A program made the translations under genes and the position numbers. 64,000 bases of DNA from NCBI GenBank assembly GCA_050084515.1, contig CM114272.1, positions 44,640,001 to 44,704,000 on the forward strand. Direction: 5' to 3'. Below the pieces are notes generated by a model that was given only the letters and a program-made list of their open reading frames with translations, ran no database searches and was not told the DNA's origin. Below are positions 10,750 to 19,615 of the stretch, one piece after another (positions within the stretch are counted from its first letter, which is position 1; each line of letters starts with the position of its first letter). This stretch comes from Blasia pusilla. Lineage: Eukaryota; Marchantiophyta; Marchantiopsida; Blasiales.

Positions 10750-12610
10750 TCATGATGCACCTTCTAAATCCATAAAGGTATTGTCTAAGCTATCGAACTC
10801 AATTGTAGGTGGAAAACGACCATGAATAGTGGAAGGTTTGTTGACAATATTAGGGGTGTGATTTCGCATCTTCTCTCGCCATTTGATAACAACTAACAAA
10901 GTTCCTAGCACTTCGTTCTGGACTAAGACGTTTGATGGAGTAAACAAAGGAAGTTCTTCAAGATTGATCGTGAGGTTGGGTACGACTTCCAGAAGAGACT
11001 TTGTATGATTGTCGGACTGGCGTTCCAATGTTTGTTGACATAATCGATTTCCTCGCTCATCTGTTGTTCGAAGCTCTTGCCTGCTTCTTGGATTAACTCC
11101 TTGACATCTTCAAGGTCTAATTGCACTTTGTTGAGTAGCTTCTGCTCCGCCTCCAAGATAGTGATTCTACCTGTGGCTTCTGACCATTGTGCCACTAAGT
11201 CCTTGTTAGTTTCTTGTTGTTCTTGAAGTAACTTTGAAGCCTGAGCGTTCTGTGTCGCTACTTTCTTGAATTTGTGACTCCTAAGATGCACTTGTTGTCG
11301 GTATTGTTGAATCAACTACGAAGCTTCCTTGACTTGCAAGGCCAACTGATCAGCCCCACACTCCATGTTGATCGCCAAGCTTTCCAATTGGTGTGCATTC
11401 CGTGATTCATACTGAGCTTGGACTAAGTCGCTTTGAACTTTACAAAGGGTCATTTTAGTGTCTTCGACTTCTTGATTCCGAAGCTGAAGGTTTCTCTCTC
11501 CCACTCTACGTTGTACTTTGTTGTCTGGTGAAGTTTGTGCCCTACACTTGATGTCATCGAGCGCTTGTAAATACTGGTCCACATTTGTTGTGTCGTCAAG
11601 GTGTAGTACTTGCTGTAATTGGTTCATTACAAGAACTGCCAGATTCAGAAACCACACCATGTCGTTTGCGGTCTGTGTCATGCGACGAAGAGTAGGGATC
11701 TCTTCGCTAGTGCGAGGCGTCTCCTCAGAGTCTTCCTACGGTGTTGGCTTTGTTTCGGAAAGGGTCTTAAAATATACTCTTCCTCGCATGACAACTTTGG
11801 TCTTGGCAGCTTGGTTGTGTCCTTGTCTTTTCCTAAAGCCAAAGTATGTGGATGTTGTCTCTGGGCTGCTTTGCACATCGGGGTGACTTCGCGGCTTCCC
11901 TCGGGCACCGTTTCGCCCCTTCCTTGTAAGCGTACGGGAGTGACTTGTGACCAATCCAGCGCCTTGTTGGCCGTCAATTCCTGCTTATGGATGTACAAAT
12001 GAATTAAAAAAGGAGACAAGAAGGACTTCGCGCTCAGATGAAGCGCTTCAAGGATTGTACGTACGTGCAAGTCCGCAAAAGAAGCGAAGTCAACTCTCAG
12101 TGCTTCGGGGTCCAGATGCTGATTCCAAAGGATGTAGCACATCTTGACGAGCTTATTCGTCAGGTAGTAAGAATGATCAGGATAAAAAAAGGTCATTAAA
12201 TGCTTGCAAAATTGTCCAAACAAGGGCGGGGATAACGAAGTGGCTTTGTAGCGATTCCTACTGAGGCGATCGGATGCCACACAACCGAGTGCCAAAAAAT
12301 CTTCGTGCTTTACCATGGATTCGATGTCATACTCATACTCCAGAGCATCCAGGAGCATAAAAGTTGCTCGCTAGTCATCCGGTGTCGACTGTTGTGGCTG
12401 AGCGCGATACCGAAGACCCTTTCTCCGAAACTTGGCGACTGCAGTCGAGGAGCGAAGCTCCCCGAGTAGTTCTCCTGATGTTAACGTCCAATTAGCTTGA
12501 AAAAAAGTCACCATCAATCGCTCCTCGAGCGCTTCGACTAATTCGGGTGACAGATTTATCAGGGGCATGGCCGCACTTCGCAGGATGGGTGTAGAGTCAT
12601 CACGAGGCAT
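10750..12610 (-). pseudogene. Gypsy-2 third ORF: about 620-residue helical/coiled-coil protein
   Basis: Starts at ATG 12610 (MPRDDSTPILRSAAMPL). An in-frame TGA or TAG near 12371 interrupts it, then it continues in the same frame with a helical, aromatic-rich region (MVKHEDFLALGCVASDRLSR, FYPDHSYYLTNKLVKM) to 11678. After a frameshift, coiled-coil segments follow (QLRNQEVEDTKMTLCKVQSD, LLQEQQETNKDLVAQWSEAT) with another stop at 11316-11318. After a second frameshift the end reads NKPSTIHGRFPPTIEF to 10750. No zinc finger, protease or membrane segment is evident, so a classical envelope role is not supported. A gag-like or movement/structural role is possible. The plus-strand relative at 8417-9434 shows the family is multicopy. 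Confidence 0.6.
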
Positions 12611-12899
12611 GGCGGTAAATCTATCCTAGTGTGCTCCGCGCTTTGGTCCGCTACGCAGCTTTGTGGTGACTCCGTCCATGAAAATAACCACTTGGTTAAT
12701 CAGGGGGTGTTTATATAGTTGAGGCAATATGCGGTTTCTTGGTCGTGTTGGCGTGACTCTTACAATCCAGCCGCAACAGTCAGGGTCGTCACTTTGCTGA
12801 AGCTCCCATACCCCTACACTTTGCGCTTTGCATAAGTTCCAATACTTCTACGCTTTGCATAAGTACAAAGAAGTCTCCCAACCCCCCTTCCTCACGCTT

Positions 12900-13218
12900 T
12901 TAGTCCGGGTAGGGTTGCGGCTCATGATACCTTCGAACATACATGCCATTGACACGAGTTGGTAGTGCTTCGCCCTGTAAGGTCCCCTACTGCAAAGATC
13001 CATTCTCATATATGGCTAACACCTGGTAGGGTCCCATCCAGTTCAATTTTAACTTTCCAGGGAACTTTATCCAACGGTTATCATATAACAACACCAGGTC
13101 CCCGACGCTTGTAGATTGCGGCCGTAAATGTTGGTCGTATCGTTGTTTTTGTTCCTCTTGTACACGTTTGGTCTGGCGTAGACCCAAGATGCGTGCTTCC
13201 TCCAATGCGGGGGCTGGT
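12900..13218 (-). pseudogene. Gypsy-2 integrase, C-terminal end
   Basis: Reads LGLRQTKRVQEEQKQRYDQH, then SVGDLVLLYDNRWIKFPGKL, KLNWMGPYQVLAIYENGSLQ. After a stop at 12987 the same frame continues with ALPTRVNGMYVRRYHEP to a stop at about 12900. This is the standard tail of plant Ty3 integrases that lack a chromodomain. Upstream sequence is replaced at 13218 by the inverted-duplication arm. The spacer 12611-12899 shows nothing recognisable. Confidence 0.85.
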
Positions 13219-14260
13219 ATACAGGCAGGAGAGAGGAAGAGAGGAGAGGAAGAGAGGAAGAGAGGAGAGTCTCTCTTCAAAAAAAAGGGCCAAATCCGCC
13301 TCCTCTCTTCAAAACTTTTTGACATTTTGAAATTTTTGTTTGGTTTCAAATTCATGAAATCTTTAGAAGAGAGTAGGTAGTGGTCCACATTCGGGCCTTA
13401 AGAAACCTCCTTTTTTCAGGGGGCGAAAAACAAGTAGACATCATAAGACCACTACAAACATTTTTCCATCACTCTCCATGTGAGTCCAAGTTTTTTCACA
13501 TTGCCTGTCTCAGTCTACAGTAAGCTGTGCCCATGGCTATTTTTTTTGGAGGACCATTGGCAAATAATGTGACCAGAAGTAGCAATCTCATCTCAACACA
13601 GGAGACAATAATTAAACCAAAAGATTGTTAGGTTTATGGAGTAAAGAGAAACTGATGTCTCTTCATTTAGATCCTAAATCTGATAAACCGAGATGCTACA
13701 CCCCTCCCAACCCGTCGGAATTTTACAGGTTCCAACTCTTGCAGCCCGTCGGAATCAGATGGCTTGCACCTTTTGCAAGCAAACTCACCATAACAAAGGA
13801 AAGAATTTGAGAAGTGATTCCATTCCACCCTGCACCCACGAAAATTCAACTGTTTGGGAATCCGAAATGGCAATCTGACAGGTTATAGGAATCCAACACG
13901 TCTTAGAGAAGAAAAGAAGCCTAAGACTGGTTTGACGATACTAGGGGAACGAGCCAAAAGTGAAGAAGCCCGCCACAATGCCTCAGAATTTGGTCTACCA
14001 GGGAAAGAGTCCGACCACTCAAGCAACCAACTTGTCGAAATCCGACAGCTTGCCTAGAAATGGTTGAAAAGCTGCAATGGTCAAAAAGTGAAAAGTTGCA
14101 ACCCGTCGGAAGCACACGGGTTGCAAAATAAACATTCTGAGTAGCTAGACGAACACAATCCACAAGTCCAAAAAACATTTTCAGCAAACTTTTACAAACA
14201 CCATTATCGGTTGAAAAAATCTCGTCCTTTATTACCTCCGAAGGAACCTCGGAAATGTAC
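13218..14260 (-). repeat. Right arm of the inverted duplication
   Basis: Inverted relative of 700-2160 with the same order of landmarks: the GA-rich tract (13225-13290), the GGTGGTCCACATTCGGGCC-like block, palindromes at about 13709 and 13740, and the gene D 3' flank. Confidence 0.7.
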
Positions 14261-15000
14261 ATTTGATCTAGTCTATGATTTCTTCAGACTCGTCATCTAC
14301 AAATTTACTCCTAACTCTCCTAGGTTCATGTACAAAAGGAATGTCCTGGGATACAAGTGGCTCCTCTGGCCGATTGTAGACGGGGATCGAAAATGTTGGC
14401 GAATTCGAGAGCCTTGGCCCCCCCCTAGGTACACCATAACGGTCCCATGTAACCTGATTTGAGTCCCACCACCTTCCTCGGCAGTATATCTTGTACGCTC
14501 TATAATGTGACACCCATCTAGTATCAATATGTGCTCCGTCCTTGGAAATACCATGATGGCAATCCCACAGGTAGTAGGAATCCAACACGTCTGAGAGAAG
14601 AGAAGAAGCCTACGCCTTGTTTGACGATACTAGGGGAAGGTGCCAAAGTGAAGAAGCCAACCAGAATGCCTCTAAAGTTGGACCAACAGGGAAAGAGTCC
14701 AATCACTCACGCAGCCAACCTGTCGGAATTCGACAGGTTGCTTGGAAGTGGTTAAAAAGGTGTAGTGGTCAAAAAGTGAAAAGTTGCAAGCCGTGGAAAT
14801 CCGACGGGTTGCAAAATAGAAGTCCTTGGAGTACATAGACGATCACATTCAGAAAGACATAAAAGATATTCAGCAAACTTTTAGAAACACCACCATCGTT
14901 CGAAAAAATCTTGTCCTTTATTACATCCGAAAGAAGCTCAAAACTGTACATTTGATCTATTCTATGAATTCTTTTGCCCTCATCATCAAATAAATCTATC
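13845..15000 (-). repeat. Direct tandem duplication of the gene D 3' end (about 0.69 kb unit)
   Basis: 13873-14250 and 14565-14950 are direct copies, sharing AGGAATCCAACACGTCT, TTTGACGATACTAGGGGAA, GTCAAAAAGTGAAAAGTTGCAA and CCTTTATTAC.TCCGAA. Each carries two palindromes. Together with 840-1110 this makes three copies in the window. Confidence 0.75.
14261..14590 (-). pseudogene. Gene D last coding segment, open copy
   Basis: The frame is open to a natural stop at 14268, with KDGAHIDTRWVSHYRAYKI, CRGRWWDSNQVTWDRYGVP, SFIPVYNR-like text and an acidic end (FVDDESEEIID). It is the uninterrupted relative of 391-685. No start or upstream exon is attached, because the tandem duplication brings another gene D 3' flank directly upstream, so it is a 3' exon without its gene. 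The function is unknown. Confidence 0.55.
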
Positions 15001-15125
15001 TAAGTTGTACCCATCAGAGCATGGATCCACAGGATCCAAGATCTTAAACACCTGGAAGTTGTGCTCGGGCCGAACAAAGCAGTAAACATAGGAGTGGTCC
15101 ATCTGTAAAGATGCACGTTGGAAAG
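14996..15125 (-). pseudogene. Gene D/X-like terminal exon fragment
   Basis: The minus-strand frame reads ASLQMDHSYVYCFVRPEHNF, QVFKILDPVDPCSDGYNLDR and then stops. It precedes the same 3' flank that follows the gene D segments (GATCAAATGTACA, then a CTTTATTACATCCGAAAG-like region), so it looks like a variant last exon. The wording is protein-like, but I recognise no family. It could be the end of gene X, which lies just upstream on the same strand. Confidence 0.4.
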
Positions 15126-15250
15126 AATGTCAGCGCCAAGAAAGAGCTACTTGACCACTAGTCTACTTTCAGTATAGTGACATAATGTGCAACACATCCC
15201 CAAAGAACTTCGCTTAATCCCAAAGAACTTCGCTATAATCCTAACATTGG

Positions 15251-15400
15251 AGCAACCTGTCGGAATCTGACGGGTTGTTTTTGTCCATGAGCAACCCGTG
15301 GGAAGGCGACAAGTTGCTGGCTTAGAGCAGCCCATGGTTGGCTGAGAGCAACCCGTCACTTTCCGACGGGTTGCTCATGGTCAAAAACAATCCGTCGGAG
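15251..15400. repeat. Cluster of three to four palindromes
   Basis: Palindrome copies start at about 15251, 15291 and 15348 (the last with GCAACCCGTC / GACGGGTTGC arms intact), with a half copy at about 15385. They lie just beyond the 3' end of gene X. Confidence 0.75.
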
Positions 15401-15439
15401 AAATATAATCTGGAGATAGGAATAGAGCCTTACCCGAAT

Positions 15440-16060
15440 TTAACTCGTTGCGGATCGGAGTGGGTACTCGTTCTTGATGATCCACGATTGCGCCGTCCTC
15501 CACTTCAGCGACCTCCTGACGCACTGGAGGTTGAAAATCTCGTCCTCGCTCCCTCCAGTCAAAACTAAGAAACAGCCCCTGTCACTGAGATAAGCGTCTG
15601 CAAAGGAAAACAGGAGCGCGATCTAGTCATAAGAAAGGGGGACATTCTAGTCTGGGACCCCGTCAGACAAATTCTTGTCCCACAAGCGCAACCCCTAGGG
15701 CAAATCAGCGACCAAGAGATCCACCGCCACCTCTTCGACCACCCCATGGACCGTCCAGGGAGCGTGCCCGTTTCGTTGAAGCTTCCGTCCCAGCGTTGTC
15801 AATTTCTTGATGGCGGGTGTCGACGCTTGGGAACTGAAACTTTTCAGCTCATCCAGTAGATTCGTGCAGTGAAGGATGACGCTTGTCCGCGTCGTTGTTT
15901 CTCTATGTCTTCCCAAGGATGATGGACTGTATTCCACATCCTGGTCTGCGCCCTGGGACAACCCTGGCGCCTCTCGCTTCTGCTTCTCCCGAGTCTGCGG
16001 TCGGTTTGTTGGGGTCTCTATGACCTCAGACTATGGTGGAGGACCTGGTCCGACCCTCTC
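15440..16060 (-). pseudogene. Gene X exon 3 (C-terminal part)
   Basis: One minus-strand frame reads from about 16060 to a TAA at 15440-15442: VEYSPSSLGRHRETTTRTSV, LDELKSFSSQASTPAIKKL, APWTVHGVVEEVAVDLLVAD, LWDKNLSDGVPD, NVPLSYD, FADAYLSDRGCFLVLTGGSE, LKWRTAQSWIIKNEYPLRSA. Four internal stops are all TAG. They can be read through in one frame without a shift, so decay here is by point mutation. The composition is GC-richer and more codon-like than the surroundings. The family is not recognised; an ordinary globular C-terminal domain is suggested. The palindrome array 16433-16790 separates it from exon 2. Confidence 0.5.
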
Positions 16061-16210
16061 TCCCCGCTCGCCCTGACGATTCCGGCTCTCGCCTTGAATT
16101 TTCAGCCTCTCTTTGGGAAGACTCGGCCTCGGAATTCTTCGATCCCCTTGCCTTGGCTTTGAGACCCGTTGTCGACAAGTCGTCACAGCTCATGGTCGGA
16201 TTGTAGCAAC

Positions 16211-16432
16211 GAGCTAAATTTTGCAACCCATCAGAGTCCGACGGATTGCATTCAGATTTGTGATTGCCTGGTTTCAACTCGTCAGACTCCGATGGGTTGT
16301 CAGATAGTCCGTATTTACATAGTGGTTACCGCGAGAAAAGTGAACATATCAACCCGTCGGAGTCCGGCAGGTTGCGCAATTTCAATGAAAGCTGCAATTT
16401 GACGCCAAAAATGTAGCTCCCAACTTCCGAAT
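16211..16432. repeat. Degenerate palindromes leading into array 1
   Basis: Palindromes near 16221, 16278 and 16349 with imperfect arms and irregular spacing, next to exon 3 of gene X. Confidence 0.7.
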
Positions 16433-16790
16433 GCAACCTGTCAGACTGCGACGAGTTGCTTTCGGCCAAAAACATCAAAAAACATCCAAAAATAGCTTTG
16501 AGTCAAGCAACCCGTCGGACTCCGACGAGTTGCTTTCTTCAAAAAACATCCAAAAAATGGGGCGAGTCGAGCAACTCGTCGGACTCCGACGAGTTGCTTT
16601 CTTCAAAATACATCCAAAGAATGCGGCCAGTCAAGCAACTCGTCGGACTCCGACGAGTTGCTTTCGGCCAAAAACATCCTAAACCAGTGATCAGTCGAGC
16701 AACTCGTCGGAGTTTGACGAGTTGCTTTTGGCCAAAAACATCCCAAAAACAGTGGCAACTCAAACAACTTGTCGGAGTCTGACAGTTTGC
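16433..16790. repeat. Palindrome array 1: 27-nt dyad, 64-bp period
   Basis: Six copies start at 16433, 16507, 16571, 16635, 16699 and 16764. From the second on, the step is 64, 64, 64 and 65 bp: 27-nt palindrome plus 37-nt spacer. The commonest form here has arms GCAACTCGTCGGA and TCCGACGAGTTGC, i.e. the left C-to-T is matched by a right G-to-A relative to the consensus, so the dyad is preserved. Spacers are related to each other (TTTCTTCAAAAAACATCC...GTCGA). The array lies in the presumed intron between gene X exons 2 and 3. Open frames across it (for example 16539-16763) are artefacts of the repeat. Confidence 0.9.
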
Positions 16791-16802
16791 AGCAGGAGGA
16801 AA

Positions 16803-17280
16803 CTTCCGTGTTCATGGCATGCATGGCCATCTCCACTGTCGCCAAGTGATGAGGGTATGGATGTAGCACCACTGCCTTCACGCAAAAATGTGCCTCCAAT
16901 GAGTTTGTGCGCTCCTCTGCAAACTGGGTCCACGCCATGAACCTGTGATTTCCATCCCAGATGAAGAAATATAGGTTCCTCATCCAGCTGAATTCCGTCC
17001 CCTCTATCCCCCTTCTGAATTCCTGATCTCTCATCCTCAAGAATGTGTCGAGCGATTCCAAGTCCTCCTCCGTAACCAGCGCTTGGGTTCCATGTTGATC
17101 GTAAGGCTAAAGATAGAACGGAGGGAAGCTGTCGACGTAGGATCCTATCGCCGCCGATTGTTTCAGCTTTGCAATATTCTCGTCAGACTGAATTTTGCGG
17201 ACGTACTCCATTGTCCGCAATCGGCAGAGTGGAATTCTCGGGGTGTTGTGGCCCTCCATCAGTGCCATCTGCTTTACCAC
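16803..17280 (-). pseudogene. Gene X exon 2 (DGNHR-motif domain)
   Basis: Begins after an acceptor (minus strand GTTGTGACAG, AG at 17282-17281) and is in phase 0 with exon 1. Reads VVKQMALMEGHNTPRIPLCR, LRTMEYVRKIQSDENIAKLK, a TAG in FYL*PYDQHG, then EEDLESLDTFLRMRDQEFRR, TEFSWMRNLYFFIWDGNHRF and VKAVVLHPYPHHLATVEMAM. The hydrophobic strand followed by WDGNHRFMAW resembles the GNHR/GCHR core of ParB/sulfiredoxin-like domains, where the loop binds a nucleotide. That link is inference from a short motif. The exon ends just before array 1; its donor is not clear. Confidence 0.55.
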
Positions 17281-17378
17281 CTGTCACAACGGGGACAAGA
17301 TCAATAAGCTACACTGAATTGCCAATGAATTGCAACATGGGCCTTCACATAATTCAAAGAACACAGATCCTCTCTTAC

Positions 17379-18008
17379 CCGCTTGAAGATTGGGTCGGTG
17401 TCTTGGCCAGCCAACTGCTCTGGGACAGCAGCTGGCAAGTCCATTCAAAACTCGTCGATCCGATAGAGGTCGATTTCTTCCGCCGGGCTTAGAGACGAGG
17501 ATGACCGCTCTCCTGCTTCTTCAGCAATGTCCACCATCTCCACGCTGGCGGTCCTTATGACCTCATCGTCTGTGACTTGAACTTTGGCCGTTTCCGCTAT
17601 ATTGATTGTGTCCCCGGACTTCATTGGGGACATTTCCTGCATCTCAACACTTTCTGTTGGACGGGCAGGGATTTCTTCAATGGCTATTGCTTTTTCCCTC
17701 CGAGCTTTTGCCAATTCTGCTCTCCTCACCGACGCGTCTAGACGCTTCTTTTCACGCTTTCTGTCGGCGATCCTTTTCTTCAAAGCCTGCGACGCCTCCG
17801 CCTCTGCGTTTTGTCTTTCGAGTGCCTCATTTATATGTTTTGCAAGAAGCTCCTGCTTGTGCATCTCCGCTTCCCTTTCCCGCTCCTCGATTTCTTGCTG
17901 CCTTATCTCATCGGCCGAACGAGGCCCTGGAGATGGTGACGCAGGAGTCCTCATGGACTTGGGAGTGAAGCTCCCAGCCTTGTTTTCTTGAGATTTTTTC
18001 CTCGTCAT
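17379..18008 (-). pseudogene. Gene X exon 1 (charged coiled-coil N-terminus)
   Basis: I choose ATG at 18008 (MTRKKSQENKAG), because the frame's upstream extension has no ATG. A basic Ser/Pro-rich start is followed by a long Glu/Lys/Arg/Ala-rich helix (RQQEIEEREREAEMHKQELL, KRIADRKREKKRLDASVRRA), probably a coiled coil with nuclear-localisation-like KRKREKKR-type patches, then an acidic tail (EEIDLYRIDEF). A TGA at 17445-17447 follows, but the same frame continues for 22 codons to a good donor (CGG|GTAAGA, intron 17378-17281, 98 bp). The in-phase splice to exon 2 supports a real, once-functional gene. Promoter-like elements lie upstream at 18359-18437. Confidence 0.6.
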
Positions 18009-18092
18009 TTTTCCCGAAAATGCCTCCTCCTGTGTGCACAATGAATCACTTGATGAGTCGCCTTGCTGATGTCAAGATGAGTCGCCTTGATG

Positions 18093-18265
18093 GGTAGCTC
18101 GAATCGTCTCGCGATCGTTTCGCTCGAATCGTCTCGCGAATGTTTGCTCGAATTGTCTCGCGAATGTTCGCTCGAATCGTCTCGCGATCATTCGCTCGTA
18201 TTGTCTCACGATCATTCGCTCATATCGTCTTGCGATCGTTCGCTCAAATCGTCTCGTAATGAGTC
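18093..18265. repeat. Minisatellite, about seven 24-25-bp units
   Basis: Units of the type GCTCGAATCGTCTCGCGAT plus CATTC or CGTTT, at a 24-25-bp step. It lies in the presumed 5' leader of gene X, about 90-260 bp upstream of its ATG. Confidence 0.8.
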
Positions 18266-18358
18266 ACCGTGTAAAGCGCCCCTTGGTATCTGGTGAGCTA
18301 CTGCGCGGGAGAGAAATTGAGATCGCGAAATGAAAAACCAGAAATGAGCGATTTCTCC

Positions 18359-18437
18359 CCTATCTATACTTTTCGAGCCGTTGGGCTGACCGTTGGGTCG
18401 CATCGTCCTTCCAACGGTGACGTGCCGGCCGTTACGG
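18359..18437 (-). promoter_or_regulatory. Candidate gene X promoter with four AACGG elements
   Basis: On the minus strand a TATA-like GTATAGATAGGGG (18373-18357) is preceded by CCCAACGGCT (about 18385), CCCAACGGTC (about 18397), ACCGTTGG, i.e. CCAACGGT on the plus strand (18411-18418), and GTAACGGCC (about 18437). AACGG is the core of plant MSA elements bound by three-repeat MYB factors in G2/M genes. A CACGTC word is also present. This is a motif reading only. Confidence 0.4.
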
Positions 18438-18518
18438 AAGTCTAGACGTGAAAAGCACCAACTCGATGGCTTCGACGGGTTGCACGCTTCCCAAGGGTTC
18501 AAGGCATCCGTCCTCGTG

Positions 18519-19223
18519 GCAACCTGTCGGAGACCGACAAGTTGCGCGCCTCCTCCGTCCTGGGACGAGAGCGTGAGGTGCCTGAGCAACCCATCGGAGA
18601 CCGACAGGTTGCGCGCCTCCGCCGTCTTTGGACAAGAATGCAAGGTACCCGCGCAACCCGTCAGAGACCGTTGGGTTGCACGCTTCCCTCGTCTTGGGAA
18701 AACAACGCGGGCTTCCCGCGCAACTCGTCAGAGGCCGACAGGTTGCACGCTTCCTTCATGTAAGCGAAACAAGGCGAGGCCTTTACGCAACCCGTCTGAG
18801 GTCGACGGGTTGCACGCCTCGCTGACTTTGGGCAAGAAGGTGCGACACCCGCGCAACTCATCGGAAATAGACGGGTTGCACACTTCCTTAATGTAAGTGT
18901 TACACCGTGAGATAATTGCGCAACCTGTCTGAGGCCGACGGGTTGCGCGCCTCCGCTGTCTTTGGGCAAGAAGGCGCGGTACCCGCGCAACTCGTCGGAG
19001 AGCGACGGGTTGCACGCTTTGTTCATGTATGCGTTACAAGGTGAGGCAGAAGCGTGCAACCCGTCTGAAGCCAGCGGGTTGCACGCTTTGCTTATCTTGG
19101 GTTAATAGGCAAGGTACCAAGGCAACCCGTTGGTTATCGACAGGTTGCACCCTTTCCTATCCCTCGGGAAACAATGCGACAACGTATTGTTCCGAGGCAA
19201 CCCATTGCAATCCGACGGGTCAC
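18519..19223. repeat. Palindrome array 2: 27-nt dyad, 67-bp period, alternating spacers
   Basis: Eleven copies start at 18519, 18586, 18653, 18720, 18787, 18853, 18920, 18987, 19056, 19122 and 19197. Steps are 67 or 66 bp with three small exceptions. The spacers are of two kinds that mostly alternate from 18747 on: type a (GCCTC...CTTTGGGCAAGAAGG) and type b (CTTC.TTCATGTAAGCG.TACA), so the real unit there is a dimer of about 134 bp. The array fills the space between the divergent starts of genes X and Y. Open frames across it (for example 18393-18896) only translate the repeat. Confidence 0.9.
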
Positions 19224-19480
19224 AAGATGTACCCTGAGTTGGACAATCCCGCAAAAGTCCCCAACGATTGGTTGCCCTAGCATAAGCAAGCGATATCTTA
19301 TGTTTGATGTTAGCAAAATCGCCTCAAAAGATCTTCGATTGGCAAGAAGGGGATACCAACCCAACGGACTACGACGGGTTCCAACAAAATGAAGTGTGCT
19401 TCGCAACCCACGTGTCTGATTCCCAAATTTTGTAACCCACCTGACTCCGACAGGTTGCAACAAAATTGAATCCATTGTGT
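19224..19480. repeat. Degenerate palindromes between array 2 and gene Y
   Basis: Imperfect copies near 19353-19382 and 19401-19459 with irregular spacing, up to about 90 bp before the gene Y TATA-like box. Confidence 0.65.
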
Positions 19481-19548
19481 CAGACATTTTCACCTACCAA
19501 ACTTCATCTTGTCAGTCAAATTCTGTCAGGAGAATCTGAGTTCCTATT

Positions 19549-19560
19549 CACTATAAATTA
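19549..19560 (+). promoter_or_regulatory. TATA-like box of gene Y
   Basis: CACTATAAATTA, followed by a pyrimidine-rich leader (CTCATTCTTATTCTCATTCT), with the first ATG at 19616. Distance and context fit a plant core promoter. Confidence 0.5.
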
Positions 19561-19615
19561 AACATTCTCATTCTTATTCTCATTCTCAGTCTCCTCCTGG
19601 TTGAATCTTTTAGGA

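Larger units (their letters stand above)
9435..13218 (-). mobile_element. Gypsy-2: minus-strand Ty3 element with an extra ORF after pol
   Basis: Read on the minus strand: integrase C-terminus (13218 to 12900), a spacer of about 290 bp, a long third ORF (12610 to 10750), a polypurine tract (10725-10711) and a 3' LTR (10710 to 9435). The 5' half is lost where the inverted-duplication arm begins at 13218. This layout (pol, additional ORF, PPT, LTR) resembles Athila/Tat-like plant Ty3 lineages. The left LTR edge interrupts a plus-strand copy of the same third ORF, so this element landed in a relative. Confidence 0.75.

Noticed and set aside
16431-16782. Overlapping open frames on both strands across array 1
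   Set aside because: They translate the palindrome in different frames and appear on both strands; the openness is a by-product of the repeat.
16433-19223. CRISPR array (27-nt repeats with 37-40-nt spacers)
   Set aside because: The geometry is similar, but the spacers are related to each other, the repeats are near-perfect palindromes, there are no cas genes, and the surroundings are clearly plant nuclear DNA.
18393-19493. Several 65-167-residue frames across array 2
   Set aside because: Same artefact: repeated Cys/Arg/Thr-rich text with the array's own period, on both strands.
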